The notes beneath the pieces are model-generated. The model was not told the origin of the DNA. It made no database searches and was given only the letters and a program-made list of their open reading frames with translations. Below, in pieces: positions 46,335-59,600 of a DNA stretch of 64,000 bases. The first letter of the stretch is position 1. Each line of letters opens with the position of its first letter. The translations under genes were made by a program, and so were the position numbers. This stretch comes from Lasiosphaeria ovina (taxonomy: Eukaryota > Ascomycota > Sordariomycetes > Sordariales > Lasiosphaeriaceae). The DNA is taken from the NCBI GenBank assembly GCA_033439765.1, contig JAULSN010000004.1:2180001-2244000 (forward strand), read 5' to 3'.

Positions 46335-47126
46335 GTCGTGTGTAGTGTTGCGTGTGTGTGTATGTGTGCGAGTGCGAGTGCGTGTGTGGTGGTGTGTGGT
46401 GGTGTGCAGGTGGGTAATGGGACCTTGCAGCTCTGACGTACATACATGCAAAGAGAAAAAAAGGTACGTGTCCTCCGTACATGGAGCTACGACGTCGTGT
46501 GTGCCACGAGCAACCTACGCAGTACGTACTTCGGTGTGTGAGTGGGTTGAAGGGTCCCAGGCCGATGCACACACACACACAGCGGCGCGCGCGCAGCGCA
46601 ACGGCAGGCGATTCCCCCGGGCCTGTCTGAGGTGCTTGCCCCTCACCGGGAAGGGAACTGCGGGCGGGGATGTTCGGCATCTCCCTTACTAGTACACAAC
46701 CTTAGGTGACGTGGGAAATCTACCCTACCGCAACGCTTCCATGTGGGAAGAACTAAAGGGAGGAGGAACCCGTTCCGGAAAAGATGGGGTAGATAATCCT
46801 TGGGGGGGCAGCGGAAGGTTCGTGTTTAATACGCTGCGTACCTCCCAAAGGTACCTAACGCTGCTTGATCGAGCACTTTGCAGACCGCGAGAGGGATCTT
46901 ATCGACCCTCCGCGCCGCTAGCCGCAGCGGGTCAAGGGACGTTCGTTAGGAAGCGGAAGGTGTGGCGTAAGTGTGATTGATTGCTTGCTTGCCCTTGCCC
47001 GGCGTCTTGTACAACACATGCTATCTATGTCCATGGAAAGTTGCGGATGCTGGAAGACTAGGGACAGGGCGGATAGGGTGGTGTGATTGCCGTGGTCCGT
47101 AGGTCCCGATGGCTTGTCCTGGGTCC

Positions 47127-47151
47127 TGCCTGCCTGCCTGCCTGCCTGCCT
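47127..47151. repeat. TGCC tetranucleotide repeat
   Basis: About six tandem TGCC units. Confidence 0.88.
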
Positions 47152-47843
47152 GTAGGTCATACCAATTGGACGGAAGTAAGGTAAGGTAAGGTATGGAAGT
47201 CAGTCACCTCAGTCATGCCTGCCGCCTGACGACATCTGGTCGGGACCTGCGCAAGCCGCAAGCCGGGCTGCGCCCAACCAGCCGCGCTCGCAGATGACAT
47301 GATAGCACTCAAAACGAATGACCTAGGCTAGGGTACATACCTAACAACTTAACCGGGACGGAATTATGCGTGGCCCTTTTACCTATCTCACCTGGGCAGA
47401 AGAACCCTTGGACGGGGTTGCGCGGCAATCGCGTCAGAGCGGTTGACGCCATCCCAGGCCCAGGAGGAAACTCCGGGAAAGATGGTGTGGGGAGGGGGGG
47501 GACGGGCAGCTGGGGTCCCCAATCGGGACGTGTGCAAGAGCACATGGCAGGCGGTTCTTAGAAGGGCATTTCTACTTTTGTCCATCTACTAACTACATCT
47601 GCTTCTGCATCGCGTGCCATTGTCCGGATTACGTGTTGTTTGAAAAGTGAGCGTACGTAAAGTGTAGGTGGTACGCGCGTGTTAGGTCGGTTGCTTGGCG
47701 AGGGAAAAAAAGAGTCGGTATTTCTGACCCCAGCTCTCAAGAAAGTCAAAAGACTGCGGGCGAGCAGCCTATCAGCGCGCTGGAGTGGCTTGACAGGCCC
47801 CCTGAAAGGCCCCTTGACCCTGGCCCCGAGCATGCCGAGATCT

Positions 47844-47861
47844 CCCCCCCCCCCCCCCCCC
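47844..47861. repeat. C homopolymer (18)
   Basis: Eighteen consecutive C in non-coding DNA. Such a run is prone to length error in sequencing. Confidence 0.9.
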
Positions 47862-49778
47862 ATCCCACCCCTTCTATTTTTATCGACCCGAGACCAGGAA
47901 CCTGGGGTTGTTCTGATTCGCGGCTGGTTCGTGGTTTAAGGTGCTGACCTGCAAGGCTGTACACAACGGCTCAACAAGGCTTTGGACGCCCCTTGTCAGT
48001 CAATCAACGTTTTTCCCTACCAACCCACGCAGTAAGTGTAATATTGCCCCATGTCGAGCTGTGGTCGGCATTGACACCGGGAAAGCCCCCCCTGGCAGCC
48101 GGCGGGATGATATCCATGGATGGCATCGCAATTGTTGCAACTTACCAGGAGCCCCGCTCTCCGTTTCCCGCAAGACGCGCAGTTGTCGCGCTTAATACCC
48201 GCACACGTTGGACCACGACGACAGCGCCGAAAGTCTAGTCTAGGCCGTGCACCTAACCCCTGTCTCGCTAGTCTTGTTCTGGTCGTGTTCAGTGAGACAT
48301 CCAATGTTGGTGCACTCGGCAAGGAAATGTCACATCAGCAAAGGCCAAATCGGGATTCATCTTTCGAGATTTGGTCGTATTTTGGTATTCCTTGTCTTCT
48401 GATTTTTTCCATTCCTTCTCTATGGTGTGTGAGCTGTGAAATGGATTCCAAAACTCGGCACTACTCAATAGGCTTCCATCAAGATCCATCCCCAGTAGCC
48501 ACCAGTGGTGTTCCCGCCCAACATGGTGGCAACCAGCCTGGCTAGGATCGAGATGAGCCTCGAAACAATCTGACTCGGCCTCATATCATGGTGCCAACGC
48601 CCTGCCCTGTTGTAGAATGGTCCGGCCCGCTGCTCCTCCTCAGTTCCATCCTAGTCTCGGTGTTGCCTTAGGCTGAGTGACGTGACATGCTGCTGCCAGC
48701 GCAGGGATTGATGTGAAGGGGGAGATGATTCGCAATAAAAAGACGAGCGGACACAGATTGGAGGTTCAAATGGCAATAGAAAGCCAAGACAGATTTGACG
48801 AGTTGGGATAGTGAAAAAGTGGATGAGAATAAACTTGGCAGAAAAAGAAAACAAAAAGCAAATAAAACTTGACAAAAATCCAGAGCGCCTGCAAGGCTGC
48901 CCGCCGAAGGTAATGGTACTCCCGGTCGCCCGGTGTTCCGCATCCAAAAAGAAAAACGCCTGGTATCGTGCCCTGTATGCAAGATTTGTCTCATCTCCCG
49001 TCCGTGCCCAAATGATATCCCAAAAACGTAGGAAAAAAAAAAGCCAGGAAACAAAGTAAGTAGAGACAAAGGGGGAGTCCCCCACCAAAATCCAGACCCG
49101 CGGCGGATGGTATATGTCGAACGAAATGTTGTACAATACGCGCTATGCCCCGTTCCCAATGCAGTTCCCAAGCCGACGCCATGCTTCCGTGAGGTTTTCT
49201 GTTTTAAATAAAAGAGAAAAAAGAGTAGTAAGAAGAAAAATGAAAAGGAAAAAAGCCAATCGCTAAAGGTCGCACCGTCAAGAGAAGAAAAGTGTTGGCG
49301 CAATCATCCAATGTCCAGTTCGAGGGTATGCTGGGAGTTCATGTGCGGGGCGAGAGGATACCTCGTCGGACCCGCGTAAAGAAAAAAGTCGCCAGCCTAG
49401 GAGTAGTAAGTGGACTTGATTGCGCCAGGTCGCGGTTGTCGGCTCTTCTTGTTGTCCTCCGAGTGCAGCTCGTCGTCTTCGATGATAGCTCCGCTGATCC
49501 AGTTGGCAGGTTGGCATTCGTCGGGTACAAATACAGCAGACCAAGGTCGTCGGTTTGTCGGGTTCGGTGCCCCCCAGTCAGCGGATGTCTGGAGGCGCCG
49601 ACGAGGACAGCAGACGATCGTGGCCCACGAAGAGGTAGGAAAGCTGGGACGGGGGCTGGGCGAGAGATGAGGATCTCACTCGGAACGAGTAGAGATAGGC
49701 GACCCAGTCCGTAAAGTCAAAGCGTTCGACTGGCGGTGAATGCCAAGCACAGCAGCCCATCTTCGAAGACAATATGTT

Positions 49779-50030
49779 TCACCGGTAATGGCCGCGCGAG
49801 GAGCTCTTGTGGGACCGGCTCGAGTGGTAGCCCGAGTCGGAGTATTGTGCCTGGGCGTAGTCGTACCCGCCCGAGCGGGACGATGAGTGATCGGAGCATG
49901 CATATCCGACTAATAACGTCCGCCTCTGGATGCCGTGGCCACTCTGCCCGTACGCAGCACACCGATCAACAGCGTGTTGGTAGTAGAGACACCTGCATGC
50001 CGAGTAGAGCTCGACCAGCTGGAAGCACAT
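49779..50030 (-). CDS. Conserved small fungal Cys protein (MCFQL...C type)
   Basis: A single minus-strand exon of 83 residues. It starts MCFQLVELYSACRCLYYQHAVDRC and continues GHGIQRRTLLVGYACSDH, then a Ser/Tyr/His-rich tail (SSSRSGGYDYAQAQYSDSGYHSS). I recognise this as a small protein widespread and strongly conserved in Pezizomycotina but without an assigned function. Conserved cysteines (C2, C12, C14, C24 and C45) and histidines could bind a metal. The Met at 50030 is the conserved family start, although the frame is open 15 codons further upstream. It stands alone in a long gene-poor stretch, with a pyrimidine-rich leader upstream. Confidence 0.75.
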   Translation of the reverse strand: MCFQLVELYSACRCLYYQHAVDRCAAYGQSGHGIQRRTLLVGYACSDHSSSRSGGYDYAQAQYSDSGYHSSRSHKSSSRGHYR

Positions 50031-51081
50031 GGTGACTGTTGTGTTGGGTTGACGACTAGGGTAGTTGGTGGGCAAGGCAAGGGTCGAGGACCGCCTCGGA
50101 AGAGGTAGTTGTGACTGCTGTTGTTGCGGTCGATGTCGTCAGGTGATGTGCGGCGGCGGCAGTCTAGTCCTAGGGCGACCAAGAGCCAAGTGGGTGGTGC
50201 GGTGTGATAGACAAGGGCGGGGGGGGCCTTGAGGGATGGCGAGGTGAACAATGTCCAACAACGAAACGATGGTCGACTGGGTGTCCGGGGTGATGTGATG
50301 TTCTTATGCAGACAGACTTGTGAAGAGCACAAACGGAGAAGTCAAGAGCTCGAACAGACGTGCCAAACAAGGAAATATATGAGAGCAGTAAGGGTTTCGA
50401 GGCCACCGGCCGAAAAGGACAAGCCCAGGCAAGCAAGGCCAACCTAAGGAAGGAATAAAAAAGAAGCGACTAAGGAGACCGAAGCAAGCTAGACTGCGAG
50501 CGAGAGATAGAGAGATGGAGATGGAGACCAAGAGAGAATGAGTAAAGTAATTAGGCACTACACCCGGTCATGCAATGGACTGGATATCGACTCATCCATG
50601 CCTCCGAAACGAGAGGGCATCATGGCAGCCTTATAGGCCTGGCAGCCTGGCAACCGTCGTTCCCCGTCGTCATCGGGACAGGAGTGGTTGACAGCCCTTG
50701 CGGCGTGGAGGCAGCAGTGACGCCAGGGGCCCTTTCGGTCTTCTCACCGCGACTGAGTGACCACCACTGCACCGCAGGTCCAGAGTGACTAAGGCTCATC
50801 TTGGTGCACATGCAGGCTAATGCGCACAATGCAGTCTGCGAGAAGGCGCAGGCTGGGAAGGAGGGGCCCTGCAACCGGTACTGCTTTGTTTGGCATGGTT
50901 TGGTGTTTCTGCGGATGCCAAAGGCGCAGCCCGCCCGTCCACTCGACTGGGCGTGACTCGAAAAGCAGGAACCGACGGCTCCAAGAGAGACCTAAGGGTA
51001 CAGCGTGCAGCTTCGTTCGCCGCACCTGCGAAAAAGTCGGCGTCGGCCAGCGGGCTAAACGGTCTAGTGGACAGGGGTGGT

Positions 51082-51096
51082 GGGGGGGGGGGGGGG
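51082..51096. repeat. G homopolymer (15)
   Basis: Fifteen consecutive G in non-coding DNA. Confidence 0.9.
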
Positions 51097-54000
51097 CCAA
51101 GGTCCATGCTGCGATCCCCGTCAAGGAAGTGCTCAGGGCTGGGCTGCGTGCGCCAAACGCCCCGCCCAAAGGACCCAAAAACGGCGCTGCGGGCGGGCGG
51201 TCCAGAGGGTGAGGTGCTGCTGCTGTAGCCCGGGCCTGAGCCAGCGGCAGCATGCACCGTCAAAATGTCGGGTGGGTAGGTGGTGCTCTGGTGGACCGGG
51301 CAGCCGCGGGCGGCGGGTGCTGGTGGAGTGCACACCTCCCCCCAACGGACTAACGACGGGACCCAAGTGTCATTGGAAATGTCCACATCGTCCGTTTTTG
51401 CTAGGTCCAGTGGTTGCTCAATTCCATGCACCCCCGGTTGGAAACGGAGGGCCGAACTCGATGCGCTGGGCGGCGGCGTGACTAACACTTGCCGTTACCG
51501 TTGGAGCCCGTTCTGAATGTATGCCCTCCGTACCTTCTCTCCAAACCCTCCCACGCAGCGAACCACGACTCCACCCCTCCATCTCGAGCTGCAAGATTCC
51601 CGGTTTGGCAAGGGCACACCTGCCTCAGGACCAGAGGCTGACGTCAAATTGGCATTCCACAACCTGAAGCACCTCCAAATGCGACTTCCGGCCGTTGTGG
51701 AACTCGCACCACACCACCTGTACTGTGTCGTACCATTAGGACTGTAATGTACCGTGCCCTCGAGCGAGACCTATCTGCGGGCGGGCCTGCACTCTGCAGC
51801 GTCCTCGTAGGGCTGTAGACGGAGGCGGGATGCATGGAAGCCAGCGTGTCGAACCGTCGATCTCACCCGTGTACAGAGATCCTTGGGTCACCGTCTTATT
51901 TCGACGTGTGTTTGTTTTGCCCTGCTGCGATCTCTTGCTCGACGAAGCCCAGCAGCTGTCTGGGCTTGGCCCCGCATCAGCTTGCTGCAGACCGTCCGGG
52001 CCATTCCCAGTTCAGATCTCACCAGGACTCGCCGCGAGGATAGACGAGGATCCGGACGAGAGACTGAAGCGGCATACGCGAAATCTGCATGGAATAACCG
52101 GCCGAAGATGCCCCGTAATTCTAGGTCCTCACTCCGAGTATGTCCATGGATGCCTTGCTACTCGACGAGAGGCGCGCCGCCGAGTTACGAGTTTCTAAAG
52201 AAAGCGACAGTTGCAACAGCAACGCCGCGCTGAGGAGTGGTTGAGACATGGACTGTTTTGTTTCGCTAAGTACTTCCGATTTTGGTCTTTTTTGACGGGC
52301 AGTCGTGACGGCAGCGACAATGGAAGTCAGGTCCCTGGGTAGGCAGGCGAGTAGTAGGTAACAACGTGGAGCCTATTCGACGCATCTCCGACGGACCGCA
52401 ATGGCTCTGCGCCCGGTTCGGTTGGCAGGTCCTGGTATGTACCCAAGATGGCAGTCTGCACCCGCCAGGAAGGGACAGCCAGGGCGAGCCCGTTGGCTTC
52501 CAGCTCGTTTCACAACAGGTGTCGACAAGACCAGCAACACATTCCGACCCCGTGCAGCAGTCAATTTGCTTGACATTGGCCTTACGTGACACGGGTGATT
52601 CCCGAAGCCCGTGGCTCCACGCTGGGGGAAGGAGCGGCCCTTCCCTTCGGCGCCCTTCGGCCAAAAAGCGAGGACAAGTGCTCAGATGGAACTGCCCTGC
52701 TGTGGCTACCGTACCTGCCCAGGTACTTCGTACCTCAAACAGCAGCATCTACGCCTTCCAATTTCGGTCTGGTAAGCTTTTCCGCGCAACCCATCAGCAG
52801 CTTATTGTATGATGATGATGATGATGCTGCTGCTATTCCCGCCGCTGGAGCCCGGATTCAACCGTGTTGTGGCGCGGTTCCTCACCGGCCAGGCACACGA
52901 GAGCAAATCCCGTATTGGCGCCTCAGCTTTAATTTGGCAGACGTGGCTGGCTCGGTCAAGACAGTTCCTTCCAGTGCAGACAGGGCGCTTCAGCAAGGGT
53001 AGACGCAGCAAGAGACGACGACCAGCACGAGCACAAGGTTGAATGCGAGCATGAGCAGTGAGCACGGGTTCGGGTTGATGCGAAGGTGAGTTGGGTTGAG
53101 GTGAGTTGAGTGGAGGTCGAAGAGCGGTGGGCTCTCCGGACGGCCGAGGCCCTTTGCCCTGGGCGTCCTACGATCCGGCCGGGGCAGACGGGACGACATC
53201 ATCAGTGGGCCCAGGCGTCCTACAGGGATGTTGACGACTTCGATGGGCCATGGATGCGATCTCCAGTGCCGGGACGAAATGAAGGGGTGAGATGTGAGAT
53301 TTGGAGAGATCAAACGGAGGCCAATTGAGAAAATGGCGAAACGAGGACCTGGGGCCCGGGGAAAGGCCAAAACGGGCGAGATGGAAACGGTTGCCAAGAG
53401 ATCGAAGAGCGGGTAAAGTGGGTCGGTAGGGGATGTGATTGGGCGCTCTAGTCGGCTGCAGTTGTAAGTTACAGGGGGAAGGCAAGCCACTCTTGTCCCT
53501 AACAGACCACGGCGGCCTCTGCTGACATCCACGACGACAAGGACGGGTAGGGCTGTGCCGGAGGACTGACAACCCGGCCGTGTCGGACCAGACAAACAGA
53601 CCACTAAGATGGCTTCATTGGGTATGTTACGGCGGCCGGGCAGATAGCCACGCCATGTCTCCGGCCAGTAGCAAGTCGTCCCAAGCATCGACAACGGTCC
53701 GCACGTCCCCAAACGATCGTGGAGGGCGGCCAAGGGATCAGGCCCGTGGCTGTCAGACGGGGAGCATCGCGATATCACCCCTGCACCAGAGAGACGAGAC
53801 GAGATCGTCGGACCTCGGCCAAGTTGAATTGCTTGTTTGCGCGTGGAGAGCTGTAATCCCAAAGCGGAGGACGAGCCCTCAATCTAATGCAATAAGATGC
53901 CAGGTTAGTTGGGGCTTCGTGGCCGTCGTGAGCATGCTCTATCCAAATCAAGTCAACGAGGACGAATTTAGCATCACATCAACACGGAGACAAGTCCACG

Positions 54001-56587
54001 GATGGCTAGCTAACCTAGCTACTAACTCAGTTCCATGCTTGCCTTACTGCCTACCTGTCTCTGCAATATCCGCGCGTATTCAACCCAATCGATGTAACAT
54101 CTGCATTTAACATGTGAAGCTTAGGCAGGTAGTTTCGCAAGAGGTTGCTAATCCAACAACCTTGTTTGCACTTAGAGAGTATTCGTCTGACACTCGGACT
54201 GCCTCAAGGTGCTAGGTGCTGCATGGCTTTGGTTCCATGCAATGTCTGCCCCTTGCCTAGAACAAGAGTAAGGTAAGGTGTCGTAGAAACGCGGGAAATT
54301 TCAACATGTACGGAGCTGCGCACAACAACAATAAGACACGGAGGATTTTAGATAAGGTATGTACAGCAAACATCCAATAAAAACTTGAACTAGCCATAGG
54401 ATCCGATTTGTCTACCTACCTACCTTACGGTATATGTAGTTGAGACTGGAAGTCGTCAAGACTTTACTTGCGCGGGGTTACATTGCTTCCATGTGTGAAA
54501 CCAGTTCCTCACCACCGCCAGTGAGTGTGGCTGCCCGCTTCTCCCCTCGACCACACGCTTGGGAAAACCCAGGTCCCCTCCGTCCCCATTTGCTTCCAAT
54601 TTTGGCACCATTCCGTTTCCCCCCCTTGTACAGATACCCTATGTAGGCGCTATATTTCACTAGGGGCGATTGACCCTCAAATCCGGGCCAGTAACGCCAC
54701 GACTTTGTTGCTTCGCACAAGAAAAAGCAACTTGTTCAGCCCCAGCCTAGAGAGGTTTGGGGGGGATGGAAGTTCGGAGGAGGGATTCGAGACACATCAG
54801 GGCAAAAGAAACGTCGCCAGACGGGTGCCATTCGGCTCTATTTTCAGGACCATGCATTTTGCTGAACCTACGAAGTACCTTGGGTACTGTAATGTATGTA
54901 TGTACATGTAGTACTCGAGACACTTCGCTCCCCAGGAACCTGAACGATGCTGCGAGCGGGCTTCGCTGTAATGAGATTGCGATGCCACGCCATTGGACAT
55001 TGGCGAGTGCGGAATTACAATCTACACGTGTAAAGACACAAACACCACATCCCTCAGGTCCCAGGGGGAGCCGTCTGGTGGGGAGGTAGCACAGCGTCAG
55101 ACAAAAGTACCGCACATCCATTGGGTGATGGGTGATGCAACCAACCTGAGCACCTTTGGTAGTGCTGTAAGGTAGGTATGATTTTTAGGGTCTCCGGCGG
55201 GGCGCAAATAGCGGAGGCCCGCCTCCAGGCCGACCGATGAAGCGCGGCAGGTGGTGGGTGGTCGCCCGTCCGCACCTCGAGCCGACAACATTGCCCATGT
55301 TTTTCGGAGCCCGTTACCTAGCTCTTCGAATTCCAAGCCGGTAAAATAAATGCCTGGCGATTCGATTGCAACCGTCCATCCCCCCACCCCTAAACTACCC
55401 GGGCAATAACAAAACCAACAAAAAGGACACCTCTACGGCATACGTGGTACAAAAGGCAGACATTTATCAGACCGAGAACATGTGACTGACTGACTGGCTA
55501 CAATGGTACCTCCCTTGGCACCTCACGCGCGTCGGCCGCATCACTCACCGAGTGGGCCAAGGACATGATACTTACAGTATACTCCGTATTATACTGCACC
55601 TAAGCCCGCTAGATGCTTGCCTCTGCCTGCTCAGGTATCCAAGCTGCAGGGCCTTAGGTCCTAGGTATCCAGTGCCTGGGCGGAGGGCTTTGGGAGGGCA
55701 AGACAAACATGACAGTCCTATATTACTTCCTCTGACGAAGCAGTTCGCAGTTCGCCCAGCAGTACGCCCGACCAGCCATGCCTAAGTTCGGTGGGGTGCT
55801 GCAGCTCTAAAGTCTATCCGCCCAGAAATCACGGCGAACTACACACATCTCGTGATATGCGAGCACGGGGTTGGGTGGGTTGGAAGAAGAACTTCGCAGT
55901 ATACAGGAGTGTACTGCACTGCACGTGGTACTGAAGGGGGCGGGCTTTTGTCGCTCTCGGACCAGCGTGCCAGTCGGGATGCGACGGTGCGGGATCTCGC
56001 GAGACATTGTCTCGCACGCCGGCCAATCGCTTGGCCTCCCGCCCTTACGAGACCCGCCCACCCCGACCCAGGGGGCCCCCCGGGCTGCACCGCCTCAAGA
56101 TGGCTGACACTGACCCGCCCGATTCTCACCATCACTCACCTCATCGGCTTAGTCCATTGTCGCTGCAACGAATCGACACGCGCGCTGCCGCGAGACAACG
56201 GAGTGGCCGGTAGAGTGAAAAACCACCTCAGGCACTGCACTGCACCACTGCCGCGTTATACTCATGAGAATATGACTTCACGGTGCATGGGGCATCGTGC
56301 CAGGCCAGGCCAGGCCAGCGGCTGCGGTAGCGCCTTCCGCGTCTACGGAGGAGATGCCCCAAGGTGGCTTCTAGTTTGTTAGAGTTTAGGCAGCAGTCCC
56401 GCACTCCGACTTTCCAGTTTCCACTGCAGTGTCCAGGTCCTAGACTTCAATTGGAGATTCCATGGATCACTGAGTAACTCCTGCCCCGAGACTGCCCGAG
56501 TAGGACTCGAAGAGTCTGGAAGGAGCGACTTGACCGAAAGCCCGAGATACGATTGTGTTCGAGGCCACTGGAATTCCCCGGGATCGC

Positions 56588-56614
56588 AATTCCAAATTCC
56601 AAATTCCAAATTCC
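56588..56614. repeat. AATTCCA heptamer array
   Basis: Four near-perfect tandem units of a seven-base motif. Confidence 0.85.
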
Positions 56615-59600
56615 GACTCGGGCCATTGAGCAATTAGATTCCATGTCCCCAAAATCAGGCTTGGACCTTCCATCCAGTGGACTCGGAAGAACACGAGAAC
56701 CAACATCGATTTGTTATAGTGAGTAAACCGCTAAATCGGGCTATATTGGGGACTTCGGATTCGGTGAGTGGGTGCGGTTAGACCTGACGGTAACAATTTG
56801 AATCGTGGTTTAGCGAATTCCCCCACTGCTAGGTTACAACTTAGCACCTTCGGTTTCTTCTATCACATTTGGAGAGACTTGACAAATCACCACATACATT
56901 GTAATCAACCTCAAGCAATGTCGCCTTGACTACTAGTTGAACTCCTAGTCCAGTCTCTCGTTTATTATTCCGTTTATTTTCTTGATTCGCAACGGAAGGA
57001 TTCCACTCGACTCCACCCAGCTCCGTTATTGTTTCCGTTACCTTAGGGGGTTTTGCAGTGCTCTGAGCCACCTTCCATATCCCGCTCTCGCTCGTTTGTC
57101 TGTCTCACCAAGACCGAGTCATCCTCAGCATCACCATCAGCATCACCATCTGCTGCAGCAGCATCGCTGCAGCGACATGGAGTAGGCCCGAGGCACTGGG
57201 CTACCCGCGAAGCAAGACGTCATGTTTTGTTTCCTATTTCTCCAGTTCTCGCAAACCGACGGCGACACTCGGTCAGCAGCGATGATTATCTGAAGTAACG
57301 TGTAATACGGTTGCAACAGCAGAGCAGCGCAGCGCGGCTGGGGCTAGGCATTGTCCCCGGAGGAGTCATCTTGTGCTGACCGAAGACGTCTATCCATCCT
57401 TCGTTTGCTTGGATGCAATTCACTCCCTCCCGATTGCTCTCCCCCTGTGTCTGCCCCAGATTCCACCGTCGTGCCGGCGTGAAGCCGTTGACGATTGTCG
57501 CGTGGCGTGTCGGGGCCCAAACTGGGCTCCCTCTCAACCCACCCTATCACGAACCCGCCCCCCTCCCTCCCCCCATCTTACGCCCCCCTTGCCAATATTC
57601 CGAGAGTCTGGATCGAGCCCAGACCAGATACCTACCGAGCGAGTACTCTGCTATAATCACTCGCCTCCGAACCATGTCGGAGGGACAGCCACCCGCACAA
57701 CCATCAAGCTGATGAAACAGACGCTGCCGGTGCTGCTTCTTCCTTCGTAGCCGCAGCGCGCTGGTTGCTTCTCGTATATTGGTTGATGTTTGGCTGGGAA
57801 CTCGAGACTGCGCCATTCACAACCTAGTACGGAACTCGCAGAACTCGTCCAACCCTCCAAGTGTTTACACTACCTTGCCGTCAGAATGGCGCTGCGCTGG
57901 ATCAAGCCGATCTGTGTCGTGGCGTAAGCGAATAAACCCTCGGGAGGATCTTGGTTAGTGAGGCGCATTTTCTTGGGGTGTGGTTCAGTCAGTCGTCTGC
58001 CGCCCGCCCCAAGCCGCCCCCATCACATCAGCCCCCAAATCCTGCCCCCACAGACCATGTGTTGCCGTGTCCCGCCGTTGGACGGTGGGCAATCGAGGCC
58101 AGTTTTACGGCATCTATGGGGCCAAAAGATGGATGATCCACGGAACTCACGTCTTGTTGACAGAATTCTCAGAAGCTGAGGGAGAAAGAGAAAAAAAGCC
58201 CGGCGCCAAGCATCTCAGGGGCTCGTTTGCCAAGTCACCCACCCGCCTTTGAGCTGGCCTGACCCGTGCCAAGACAAAACCACGAGGCAATAGACCTGTC
58301 GCAAAAGGGCTTTGCATCTTGGACCGAAACCTTCCATCGCAGAACAATGCGGACCCCATGGCTGGCATGGACTCTGGGCTTTTGCGACTGCCTAGTCTAT
58401 CAATAGAGATTCGAAACTGCGGCTGACCCGCCATGGCTCCTTAGCCTTCGCTTCGACATCATCACTTTTGGCTCGGTCTTTGTCCTACCTCAGAAGCGAC
58501 GGGCATGCCGTGGTCTATCTGAAATCTCGTGAGTTTTGCCATATTGCTACATGGCGATCCAAGGTGCGAGGAGAGGCACGAAACACCACAGGCTCTCCGT
58601 GAGGCAGACGCGTCAGCTCCCCCCTTGTCGGCTCTGCCCCTTTTCCTTACCTCCCGTAGCCCGAGTTCGCGAGTGGCGACAGCGGCCCCTACCCTGAGGG
58701 CAATCTTGTTGAGGGCCGTCTTCTGCCTCCAGCGCCCCCGCCTCCCCCCGAACCCCTTGCTGACCCCCGCTGACTTCCCCGTTGAGGAGCAAGGAAGTGA
58801 CGGCACGTTGGCAATGGGCGGCCCGGACCGTGAGACGGGAAGGCTAGGGGCTTCCCTCGTCCTTCCCCATCTTGTTTATTTCCCCGTACGAGTGTCTTTC
58901 CTCTCGATGGAATCTCCGCGTGGCCCCCTCCCTCGTCGAGAGCACGCCACCCCCAACCCCTACGGGAAGGAAGAAAACATATTACTGCCTCGCAAGGGCC
59001 GCGGCAGTGCCGCTTCCCGTACCCATAGGATCTATTTACTCGGAACGGTGGCAGCAAGGGGACGAGGGGAAGGATTGCGCGTCAGACCTCGCGTCAGCCA
59101 ACGTGTATCGGCTATGTCACTCGGGAAGCAGAGGGCCTCGCGCGCCAGCCACGCACATGTGTGTGCCAGGTAGACATCCATGGCCGCCCACCGTTTTTCT
59201 GCTGGTCTATATAAGGCATGTCTCTCCGTCCTAACTGAAAGGGGGCTCCGCTGCGGCGTCGGCGTCGAGGGTATATTGAACAAAGCAGGTAGCTACACCA
59301 GCGGTAGGGAAATGCAATTTGGTAATCTGCCTTGCCTCCAGTTTGTTTAATTGCTCAACCGGTTGGTTGGCTGCAATTGTTGGTTGATTGTCGGTTGCCT
59401 GACTGAGTAACTCCTCGGTGTGCACTCGCTGTAAGCTCGGAGCTGTGTGGCATTGTCTTGTGTGTGAGTGTGATAGACAGCGCGCGCACACAGCTCAGGC
59501 TTTCCACGGGGAAATAGACTTCACTGGTGGCGGACAGAGTATTGTGCTCTGCGTATGAACACCACCGAATAAAGAATACCGGAAGAACTGCTCAAAGGAA

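Larger units (their letters stand above)
43169..49778. other. 6.6-kb stretch without a recognisable gene
   Basis: Both strands were read and no domain, signal peptide or convincing splice chain was found. Its contents include paired ACGCGT boxes (43441-43478), GT repeats (44416-44440 and 46290-46333), a TGCC array (47127-47151), an 18-base C run (47844-47861), and CCTAGGTAGG and TACTCCGTAC motifs. A Cys-rich minus-strand frame at 48017-48322 has a GTAAGT donor inside it but no clear partner exon. Confidence 0.5.

Noticed and set aside
48017..48322. Minus-strand frame rich in cysteines (CASCGKR, SCNNCDA)
   Set aside because: A GTAAGT donor interrupts it, the Cys spacing does not fit a known finger, and no partner exon was found. 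Left unannotated.
57886..58252. Possible two-exon gene starting MALRWIKPICVVA with a GTAAGC donor
   Set aside because: The second exon candidate has no clear acceptor in phase and no recognisable protein pattern.
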